From an uncultured delta proteobacterium (GTDB taxonomy: Bacteria > Desulfobacterota > Desulfobulbia > Desulfobulbales > Desulfurivibrionaceae): DNA of 64,000 nt. Position numbers and translations under genes: made by a program. Position 1 is the stretch's first letter, and every line of letters starts with the position of its first letter. Where the stretch lies: NCBI GenBank assembly GCA_903869265.1, contig CAIPYE010000017.1:62001-126000 (forward strand), in the 5' to 3' direction. Below the pieces are notes generated by a model. That model searched no databases. It saw only the letters and a list, made by a program, of their open reading frames with translations, and was not told where the DNA came from. Of the stretch, positions 55,018 through 64,000 are shown one piece after another.

Positions 55018-56216
55018 CTATTGGCTCAGCTCGGCAAAAACCTCGTCCAGGGCCTGGATCAGCAGGTCTATCTCGGCGCGGCTGATGATGAGTGGCGGCA
55101 GACAGCGCAGTACCTTGTTCCCGGCAAAGTTTAGAAGCACTCCCTTTTCAAAGAGGAGGTTGACCATGGCCGGACCTTTTTCAATCCAGGCCTCGGTCAG
55201 GGGCAGCCCCTGGATCAACCCGAGCCCGCGGGCAGGGGTTGCGATGGCCGGATATTTGGCGGCCAGGGTGTTGAGGCGCTCAGCGAGATACTCCCCTTTT
55301 CCCCGGACTTCGGCGAAAAAGCCGTCACCCAGCATGATCCGCAAGGTCGCAACCGCGGCGGCGCAGACCACCGGGTTGCCGCCGAAGGTCGAGGCGTGGC
55401 TGCCCGGCTCGAACGCCTTGGCCACCGACTCTGTGGCCAGCATGGCGCCGATGGGCAGACCATTGCCCAGGGCCTTGGCCAGGGTGAGGATATCGGGGGT
55501 CACCCCGTACTGCTCGTAAGCAAAGAGGGTGCCGGTTCTGCCCATGCCCACCTGGATCTCATCAAAAATCAACAGCAGGCCGCGGCTGTCGCAGAGCTGG
55601 CGGATACCGGCGAGATATTCTTTCGCCAAAGGCCGGACCCCGCCTTCTCCCTGCAAGGGCTCGCAGAGAATGGCGCAGGTCTCCGGGCCAATCATCGCCT
55701 CCAAGGCACCGATATCGCCGAAGGGTGCATGGCGGAACCCTTGGGGCAGCGGCTCAAATCCTTTGTGGAATTTTTCCTGCCCGGTGGCGGCCACGGTGGC
55801 CAGGGTGCGGCCATGAAAAGAACCGGCCAGGGAGATGATCTCGTATTTCCCTGCCGGGCTGGCCTTTCGCGCCAACTTGATCGCCGCCTCATTGGCCTCC
55901 GCCCCGGAGTTGGCCAGAAACACCCGGTCAGCAAAGGAATGGCTGATCAGCAGTTCGGCCAGCTCGGTTTGCGGAATCGTATGGTAGAGGTTGGAAACAT
56001 GCACCAGGGTCGAGGCCTGGCGGCAGATCGCCTCGGTGATCGCCGGATGGCAGTGGCCCAGGCTGCAGACCGCGATGCCGGCGAGGCAATCCAGATATTC
56101 CTTGCCGTCACCGTCCTTGAGCAGACACCCCTTCCCCTCAACCATCACTGCGGGATACCTCCCATAGGTGGTCATAAACGAGGCCGTGCTTTTTTCAATC
56201 CATTCCGCATTCGCCA

Positions 56217-56217
<1 letters not shown>
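55018..56217 (-). CDS. argD: Acetylornithine aminotransferase
   Basis: PLP aminotransferase converting N-acetylglutamate semialdehyde to N-acetylornithine; the family can also act in lysine synthesis on succinyl-DAP. The 399 residues carry GGTGR-type elements such as LIFDEIQVGMGRTGTLFAYE, the PLP Lys in TLAKALGNGLPIGAM, and TFGGNPVVCAA. Its ATG overlaps the argB stop by one base (TAATG), implying translational coupling. Confidence 0.94.
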
Positions 56218-57275
<1,058 letters not shown>

Positions 57276-57314
57276 TTAAAGTTCATCAGCACCATAAGGA
57301 AACTAAAAAAAAAT

Positions 57315-57881
57315 ATGAAACCCTCGCTCCGTTTTTTTTGCCGGATTGTGATCCTGTGCCCCCTTCTCGCTGCCACTCCGGGCCTTGCTGCGCCGCCTGC
57401 ATCCACCCCCGCAAGCACCAACAAGCCGCCGATTCACATCGAGGCGGACCGGATGGTTTCCATGAAAGCTGACAACGCGGTGCTTTTTACCGGAAACGTC
57501 GATGCCAAGCAGGGCCAGATGACGATCCGCGCCGCGGAGATGACGGTGTATTATCTTTCCAACGAGGAAAAAGCCAAGCTGCCCCAGAGCGGCGAGGAGC
57601 GTAGCCTCAAGAAGCTGTTTGCCTCGGGCAATGTGGAGATTCAGAACGAAGGCATGACCGGCACCGGCGACAAGATGGAGTATTACGAAGCCGAGCGCAA
57701 GATGATCCTCATCGGCAACAGCAAGGTCTGGCAGGACAATAACCTCGTTACCGGTCAAACCGTTATCGTTTACCTCGACCAGGGCAAGAGCATCGTGGAG
57801 CGGGGCGAGAAGAAAGGCGAGCGGGTCAAGGCCTTTTTTTACCCAGGCGGCGAAGGTCCGCAGAGCGGTCAGCAACAGTGA
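57315..57881 (+). CDS. lptA: Lipopolysaccharide transport periplasmic protein LptA
   Basis: Periplasmic bridge carrying LPS from LptC to LptD. A signal peptide (FFCRIVILCPLLAATPGLA) is followed by an OstA-type beta-jellyroll: PIHIEADRMVSMKADNAVLFTGNVDAKQGQMTIRA, then FASGNVEIQNEGMTGTGDKMEY and a Gly/Gln-rich tail. The 188 residues are in the normal range. ATG 57315 is preferred over 57240 because AAGGAAAC lies nearby and the signal peptide starts there. It precedes lptB by 15 nt. Confidence 0.88.
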   Translation: MKPSLRFFCRIVILCPLLAATPGLAAPPASTPASTNKPPIHIEADRMVSMKADNAVLFTGNVDAKQGQMTIRAAEMTVYYLSNEEKAKLPQSGEERSLKKLFASGNVEIQNEGMTGTGDKMEYYEAERKMILIGNSKVWQDNNLVTGQTVIVYLDQGKSIVERGEKKGERVKAFFYPGGEGPQSGQQQ

Positions 57882-57896
57882 AAACGGAGGCTCCCC

Positions 57897-58619
57897 TTGT
57901 CTGTTCTTGAAACAAAAGACATTGTCAAACGTTATAAAACCCGGACGGTTGTGGACGGGATCAGCCTGCGGGTTGAAACCGGCACGGTGGTCGGGTTGCT
58001 CGGGCCAAACGGCGCCGGGAAAACCACCACCTTCTACGCCATTGCCGGGTTTGTCCGGCCGGACGCAGGCGTCATCCTGCTCGATGGCGAGGACATCACC
58101 GGATTGCCCATCCACCAGCGGGCCGTCAAAGGGTTGTCCTATCTGCCCCAAGAATCCTCGGTTTTTAAAAAGCTCACCGTGGAGGAAAATGTCCGTATCG
58201 TTCTTGAACCGCTGGGTCTTGCCAAGGCAGAGATCAACAACCGGGTCGGTCAGCTCATGGAAGACCTGAAGATCAGCCATCTGGCAGGCAACCGGGGGCA
58301 TTCGCTTTCCGGGGGCGAACGCCGCCGGGTGGAGATCATGCGGGCTTTGGCCACGACTCCGCATTTCATTCTTTTGGACGAGCCCTTTGCCGGGATCGAT
58401 CCGTTATCGGTGGCCGATCTCCAGCAGATCATCGGCAATCTGAAAAACCGCGGCCTGGGGGTGCTCATCTCCGACCACAATGTGCGGGAAACTCTTTCCG
58501 TGTGTGATCAGGCCTATATCGTCAGCCAGGGGAAGATTTTGATCCATGGCGACGCCGAAGCGATTGTCGGTAACGAGGAAGCCCGCCGGATGTATCTTGG
58601 GGAAAATTTCACCCTGTAG
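57897..58619 (+). CDS. lptB: LPS export ABC transporter ATP-binding protein LptB
   Basis: Cytoplasmic ATPase of the LptBFG complex that extracts LPS from the inner membrane. The 240 residues have Walker [16 protein letters not shown]-loop LPQESSVF, signature [15 protein letters not shown], Walker [14 protein letters not shown] and the H-loop SDHNV. The start codon is TTG with GGAGG 6 nt upstream. It follows lptA and precedes rpoN; repeat A4 begins at its stop codon. Confidence 0.95.
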   Translation: MSVLETKDIVKRYKTRTVVDGISLRVETGTVVGLLGPNGAGKTTTFYAIAGFVRPDAGVILLDGEDITGLPIHQRAVKGLSYLPQESSVFKKLTVEENVRIVLEPLGLAKAEINNRVGQLMEDLKISHLAGNRGHSLSGGERRRVEIMRALATTPHFILLDEPFAGIDPLSVADLQQIIGNLKNRGLGVLISDHNVRETLSVCDQAYIVSQGKILIHGDAEAIVGNEEARRMYLGENFTL

Positions 58620-58741
58620 TAACCGTCCAGCAGCACCATATCTGCGTTAGCTGTCATCGGCCGGCTCATGTGCAACAGCACACTTCTCGGCCTCTTCCTA
58701 GCATCTGCGGCAGCAGCGAAGCGGCGCTGCTGAGCGGTTTC
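58619..58741. repeat. Repeat family A, full-length copy (A4)
   Basis: About 123 bp from GTAACCGTCCAGCAGC to GCTGCTGAGCGGTTTC. It aligns throughout with the reverse complement of A2. Its inner hairpin is TGTGC-AACA-GCACA with flanking GGCCG/CGGCC. It starts on the last base of the lptB stop codon; the rest of the 280-nt gap to rpoN (58742-58899) shows a possible -10 (TATTAT near 58827) but no clear -35. Confidence 0.88.
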
Positions 58742-58899
58742 TTCCTGTCAGCCATCGCAACAAAATACCCTTTGTTTCTTCGCTCCCCCAAATTCTTCTT
58801 GCAAAAACCTTGCCGTCATGGAGTATTATACACACACAAAGGCGGCGCAATCCCGCGCCGTTCCCTGTGTGTCTTTTGCAGTAAAGGATTTCGGCGAAT

Positions 58900-60363
58900 A
58901 TGGCCCTTGAACTGAGACAGCAACTGAAACTCAGCCAGCAACTGGTGATGACCCCCCAGTTGCAGCAGGCCATCAAGTTGCTGCAACTTTCCCGGCTTGA
59001 GCTTGCCGAAACGATCCAGCAGGAAATCGAGATCAACCCTGTGCTGGAAGAAGCGCTTGACGGGCCTGATCAGGCCGAGGCAGAGCAGGAAGGCCATGGC
59101 CATGAGGCGCTGGACGTCCCGGTGCCCGAGCCGGAAAAGACCACCGAAGTCCAGATGGAAAGCGACTCCTCCTTGCGGGAAATAGACTGGGAGAATTACA
59201 GCAACGAGTATGAAAGCGGCTTCTCCAACCGGAGCAAGGATGATAACGACCTGCCCTCCCGCCTTGACATCCTGACGACCAAGCCCGACCTGCACTCCCA
59301 TCTTTCCTGGCAGCTGACCCTTTCCCATCTCACCGAGGAGGAAAAGGAGATCGGCCATTTCGTCATCGGCAACCTGAACCGGGACGGGTTCCTGGTGGTG
59401 ACGGAGGCGGAAATTGCCGAAGGCACGGGCTGCGATCCGGAGCTGGCCCACCGGATGATCCGCGTGGTGCAGGAGATGGACCCGGCCGGGGTCGGGGCCA
59501 GGGATCTTAAGGATTGCCTGCTGTTGCAGCTTGGTCGCCTGGGCCTTGAGGGGTCTCTGGCCGCAACAATAGTCCGGGAGCATCTCCATACCCTGGAAAA
59601 CAGAAATTTCGCTGCCATTGCCAGGGGTACGGGCCGGCCCATCGAGGAGATCCTCAGCGCGATCAAGGTGATCACCGAGCTGGACCCGCATCCGGGCAGG
59701 ATCTATTCCGAAGAGGAGCCCCAGTACATCATCCCGGATGTCTATGTGCACAAGATAAGCGGCGAATATGTCATTTTGCTTAACGACGAAGGCCTGCCTC
59801 GCCTCAAGGTCAGCAACTATTACAAGGATATCCTGAAAAAGGATTCCGGCGCCCCGGCCGAGACCAAGAATTATGTGCAGGACAAGCTCAAATCGGCCCT
59901 GTGGCTGATAAAAAGTATCCACCAGCGGCAACGCACCATCTACCGGGTGGTGGAATCGCTGCTCAAGTTTCAGCACGATTTTTTTGAAAAGGGGGTCGCG
60001 TACCTCAAGCCCCTGGTCCTCCGCGATGTGGCCGAGGATCTCGGCATGCACGAGTCGACGATCAGCCGGGTGACGAGCAACAAGTACGTGCACACTCCCC
60101 AGGGCACCTTTGAGTTGAAGTACTTCTTCAACTCCTCCATCAGCCGTCACGACGGCGGGGACGCCATGGCTTCGGAAAGCATCAAGGAGCGCATCCGCTC
60201 CATCATTGCCGGAGAAGATCACCAGGCTCCCTTGAGCGACAACGCCATTGCCGACATCTTCGCCAAGGAGGATATCAAGCTGGCCCGGCGCACCGTGGCC
60301 AAGTACCGCGAGCAGATAGGGATTCTGCCCTCAAAATTCCGGAAAAAACCCAAGCTGAGCTGA
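58900..60363 (+). CDS. rpoN: RNA polymerase sigma-54 factor
   Basis: Alternative sigma factor requiring enhancer-binding ATPases. Region I (MALELRQQLKLSQQLVMTPQLQQAIKLLQLSRLEL) is Gln/Leu-rich, an acidic region II follows, and the C-terminal DNA-binding part has the helix-turn-helix (VAEDLGMHESTISRVTSNKYVHTP) and the RpoN box ARRTVAKYREQIGI. Full length at 487 residues. It is directly followed by rapZ, without the hpf and ptsN genes that often lie between them. Confidence 0.96.
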   Translation: MALELRQQLKLSQQLVMTPQLQQAIKLLQLSRLELAETIQQEIEINPVLEEALDGPDQAEAEQEGHGHEALDVPVPEPEKTTEVQMESDSSLREIDWENYSNEYESGFSNRSKDDNDLPSRLDILTTKPDLHSHLSWQLTLSHLTEEEKEIGHFVIGNLNRDGFLVVTEAEIAEGTGCDPELAHRMIRVVQEMDPAGVGARDLKDCLLLQLGRLGLEGSLAATIVREHLHTLENRNFAAIARGTGRPIEEILSAIKVITELDPHPGRIYSEEEPQYIIPDVYVHKISGEYVILLNDEGLPRLKVSNYYKDILKKDSGAPAETKNYVQDKLKSALWLIKSIHQRQRTIYRVVESLLKFQHDFFEKGVAYLKPLVLRDVAEDLGMHESTISRVTSNKYVHTPQGTFELKYFFNSSISRHDGGDAMASESIKERIRSIIAGEDHQAPLSDNAIADIFAKEDIKLARRTVAKYREQIGILPSKFRKKPKLS

Positions 60364-60402
60364 TCCGGATGCCTGTATCCTCCCTTGCCGCATCACAACG
60401 CC

Positions 60403-61275
60403 ATGCATGAAACCAGCAGCCCGCCACTGACCCTGACCATCATCACCGGCCTTTCCGGGGCAGGCAAGTCCACGGCCCTCAATGTTTTTGAGGATGCCGG
60501 TTTTTTGTGCATCGACAATCTCCCGGTTTTTCTCCTTCTGCCCTTGCTCGACGGCATGGCCCGGCGGGCAGACGGCCCGCACCGGTTGGCCCTGGTCATG
60601 GATGCCAGGGATGCCGAGCTTGCCCCGGCTCTGGGCGGAGTCCTGAAAGAGGTGAAAATCAGGGCCACGCTGGTCCAGATCATTTTTCTTGAGGCCAACG
60701 ACACGATCCTGCTCCGCCGTTACAGCCAGTTGCGGCGCGCCCATCCCCTGGCCCAGGTCGGCCTGGTCCAAGACGGCATCTCCTCGGAAAAAAAGCGGCT
60801 GGCTGGGCTTCGCCAGCTGGCCGACCGGGTGATTGACACCAGCAGCCTCACCCCAACCGAGTTGCGGCACAAGCTCCTGCTGCACGACGCCTCATCGGTC
60901 GCCGCGATGCGGGTCAACATCCTTTCCTTTGGCCATAAGCACGGGCTGCCCAGCGAGGCAGACCTGTTGTTTGATGTGCGGTTTTTGCCAAATCCCTATT
61001 ATGTGGCGGAGCTCAAGGAGAAAACCGGCCTGGATGTATCGGTGGCTGCCCATGCCCTGGACAATGCCAGCGGCAGCCAATTTCTCGTCCACCTCTTTGC
61101 CCTGCTTGATTTTCTCCTCCCTGAATTTGAACAGGCAGGCAAGGCCTACCTCACCATCGCCGTGGGCTGCACCGGCGGGAAACACCGCTCCGTGGCGGTG
61201 GCCGAGGAAATCCGCCGCCATCTGGCAGGGGGGAAATGGGTGGTGAAATTATTTCATCGGGATATGGAAAAGTAA
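60403..61275 (+). CDS. rapZ: RNase adapter protein RapZ (YvcJ-like P-loop ATPase)
   Basis: Nucleotide-binding protein; in enterobacteria RapZ guides RNase E to small RNAs controlling glucosamine-6-phosphate synthase, and other members bind GTP. The 290 residues carry Walker A GLSGAGKSTAL, the DNLPV motif, FLEANDTILLRRYSQLRRAHPL, and the C-terminal GCTGGKHRSVAVAEEI. ATG 60403 is chosen; the track start is a TTG six codons earlier. It follows rpoN by 39 nt. Confidence 0.93.
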   Translation: MHETSSPPLTLTIITGLSGAGKSTALNVFEDAGFLCIDNLPVFLLLPLLDGMARRADGPHRLALVMDARDAELAPALGGVLKEVKIRATLVQIIFLEANDTILLRRYSQLRRAHPLAQVGLVQDGISSEKKRLAGLRQLADRVIDTSSLTPTELRHKLLLHDASSVAAMRVNILSFGHKHGLPSEADLLFDVRFLPNPYYVAELKEKTGLDVSVAAHALDNASGSQFLVHLFALLDFLLPEFEQAGKAYLTIAVGCTGGKHRSVAVAEEIRRHLAGGKWVVKLFHRDMEK

Positions 61276-61295
61276 GCCTCTTGTAAAACTCTGCT

Positions 61296-61414
61296 AAATT
61301 GACTCCCCCTCCCTTGACGGAAGGGGGTTGGGGGGAGGGTGAAGTCGCAACCCGCCTATTTCCTAGCTATTTTCCCCTATCCCTAACTCTCCCCCGCCAG
61401 GGGTAGGGAATTCC
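61296..61414. repeat. Repeat family B, copy 2
   Basis: AAATTGACTCCCCCTCCC near its start and GGGTGAAGT, GCAAC, CTAGCTATTTTCCCC and GGGAATT further on match the reverse complement of 46054-46164. It lies about 20 nt after the rapZ stop, the same relative placement as copy B1 after dapB. Confidence 0.75.
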
Positions 61415-61432
61415 TAGGCCTGATGAGCGTAT

Positions 61433-62110
61433 ATGACGGAAACACCACTGTTGGACTGGCAGGCCATAGACACGGTCCTGCTGGACATGGACGGCACCCT
61501 GCTGGATCGCCATTTTGACGATTATTTCTGGGAGCATTATGTGCCGGAGCACTATGCCCTGGAGCACGATCTCTCCATCGATGAGGCACGGCTTGAACTA
61601 CTGGCCCGGTACAGGGGCCGCGAGGGAACCCTGGCCTGGACCGATCTGGATTTTTGGTCCAACGAGCTGGGGCTCGACATCCCGGCCCTCAAGATGAAGA
61701 TCAATCACCTCATCGGCGTGCATCCCCACGTCATTTCTTTTCTCAAGTTCTGTCGCGAGGCTGGCAAGAAGATCTATATGGTGACCAACGCCCACAGCAA
61801 GACCCTGGCCATCAAGATGGAGAAAACCGCGCTGGCAGGCTATTTTGACCGGATCATCTGCGCGGAAGAAGTGGGGATGGCCAAGGAAGACCCGGTCTTC
61901 TGGCAAGGGCTGGAAGCGATGCTGGGCTATGATAAAAAAAGAACCATGCTGGCCGAAGATACCGAAAAGGTGCTGGTCTCCGCCCGGCTATACGGCATGG
62001 GTTTTCTCATCTTCGTCGCCCGTCCCAGCAGCCGCAAACCGGTTGCCCGCTCAGAGAATTTCCCCTCGGTTGTCACCTTCAAGGAGCTGATCCCCGAGAC
62101 AGTCGGCTGA
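61433..62110 (+). CDS. HAD-superfamily nucleotidase, YrfG-like
   Basis: A 225-residue HAD phosphatase closely patterned on GMP/IMP nucleotidase YrfG: WQAIDTVLLDMDGTLLD, FDDYFWEHYVPE, LGLDIPALK, VTNAHSKTLAIKMEKTAL and EEVGMAKEDPVFW. Motif IV reads LAEDTEKVL, with Glu replacing the first Asp of the common DD pair. The likely role is dephosphorylating nucleoside monophosphates. It follows repeat B2 and precedes the HEAT-like gene. Confidence 0.87.
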   Translation: MTETPLLDWQAIDTVLLDMDGTLLDRHFDDYFWEHYVPEHYALEHDLSIDEARLELLARYRGREGTLAWTDLDFWSNELGLDIPALKMKINHLIGVHPHVISFLKFCREAGKKIYMVTNAHSKTLAIKMEKTALAGYFDRIICAEEVGMAKEDPVFWQGLEAMLGYDKKRTMLAEDTEKVLVSARLYGMGFLIFVARPSSRKPVARSENFPSVVTFKELIPETVG

Positions 62111-62153
62111 CGTTTCGCGTTAGCCGCGAACCCGCGACGCCAAAGGAACACCC

Positions 62154-62543
62154 ATGCACGAAAACGAGCAGGCGGAATTGATTACGGTTATCGGTGATTT
62201 TCTGGAGATGGGCCATGTGGAGAACATCATGGCCATGTTCAAGCAGGATGCCTCGCTCTATGCCCTGAGCGGCGAGCTGTTGCGCGATGAGCGCTTCAGG
62301 GTGCGCATGGGCATGGCGGTGCTGTTTGAAGAGCTGAAGGGTATCCGACCGCAAGAAGTGATCCTTGCCATCCCTGCCCTGCTTCCGGTGCTTGTTGAGA
62401 CAACCCCGTGGATGCGTGGCGAGGCCGTGAATCTGCTGGCTATCATCGGCACCCCCGAGGCGGTGGGCCACATCAGGCTTCTGGCCGATGACCCGGATCC
62501 GCAGATCCGGGAGATGGTGCAGGATATTTTAGCTTTAAGCTGA
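62154..62543 (+). CDS. Small HEAT-repeat-like protein
   Basis: A 129-residue all-helical protein with HEAT-like units, for example RFRVRMGMAVLFEELKGI and TPWMRGEAVNLLAIIGTPEAVGHIRLLADD. No catalytic motif, signal or membrane segment. Such small proteins usually mediate protein contacts; no partner can be assigned from sequence. It is convergent with aspS, and the inverted repeat at 62531-62562 overlaps its end. Confidence 0.75.
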   Translation: MHENEQAELITVIGDFLEMGHVENIMAMFKQDASLYALSGELLRDERFRVRMGMAVLFEELKGIRPQEVILAIPALLPVLVETTPWMRGEAVNLLAIIGTPEAVGHIRLLADDPDPQIREMVQDILALS

Positions 62544-62562
62544 TAGCTGCCAGCTTAAAGCT
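62531..62562. repeat. Inverted repeat between convergent genes
   Basis: AGCTTTAAGCTG and its exact complement CAGCTTAAAGCT flank 8 nt. It spans the HEAT-like stop codon and lies 9 nt from the aspS end. It lacks a clear U-tract, so a bidirectional terminator role is possible but not certain. Confidence 0.6.
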
Positions 62563-62571
62563 ATCAGCAGC

Positions 62572-64000
<1,429 letters not shown>

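Noticed and set aside
62531-62562. Confirmed bidirectional terminator between the HEAT-like gene and aspS
   Set aside because: The 12-bp inverted repeat is perfect, but no U-tract follows on either strand, so it is listed only as a repeat.

Overview
The window looks like an ordinary chromosome segment of a Gram-negative, anaerobic, Deltaproteobacteria/Desulfobacterota-type organism; this is inferred from gene content and the GC-rich coding style, not from any database search. Supporting signs are the Gram-negative envelope genes lptA, lptB and rapZ, sigma-54 (rpoN), many large PAS/GAF/GGDEF/HD-GYP signalling proteins, a GatCAB amidotransferase, and a radical SAM protein fused to an arsenite-methyltransferase-like domain. 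Both edges cut through genes: gatA on the left and aspS on the right, both on the minus strand.

Layout. 1-4.5 kb (minus): gatA (partial), gatC, an REC/HD-GYP regulator, an HDAC-family amidohydrolase and 5-formyl-THF cyclo-ligase. 4.6-9.8 kb (plus): the radical SAM/ArsM-like/DUF5714-like fusion, a TVP38 membrane protein, mutM and an Ala/Pro-rich lipoprotein. 9.8-14.4 kb (minus): bioF, bioB, pcnB and a nitronate monooxygenase-like protein. 14.7-20 kb (plus): HAD phosphatase, NUDIX hydrolase, REC-GGDEF regulator, rpsA, sppA and an IHF/HU protein. 20-30 kb: a Sua5/YciO protein (minus), then Ppx/GppA, guaB, guaA, GAF histidine kinase, REC-TPR regulator and a large membrane protein (plus). 29.9-32.8 kb: a three-PAS hybrid kinase (minus).

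33.0-43.1 kb is a mobile island of about 10 kb inserted at the 3' end of tRNA-Leu(CAA). It is visibly AT-richer than its surroundings. It has a P4-type integrase, an AlpA-like regulator, a Rep-like protein, one unknown protein, clustered TACCCCCAAA motifs near both ends and an imperfect copy of the tRNA 3' end at the far end. Its cargo is a minus-strand cluster of three predicted nucleases: an HNH (McrA-like) protein, a CoiA-like protein, and a 1298-residue protein with a PD-(D/E)XK domain, a TPR-like superhelix, a GreA/B-C-like segment and a PIN-like domain. This is the best candidate for an undescribed (defence) system.

43-57 kb (minus) holds pgsA, a lytic transglycosylase, transaldolase, a small TRASH-like protein and folK, then lysine (dapB, dapA, dapF, lysA) and arginine (argH, argG, argF, argD, argB) biosynthesis, with an FN3 lipoprotein between them. 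57.3-62.5 kb (plus) holds lptA, lptB, rpoN, rapZ, yrfG-like and a HEAT-like protein. Two families of intergenic repeats (four and two copies) sit just 3' of genes across the window.
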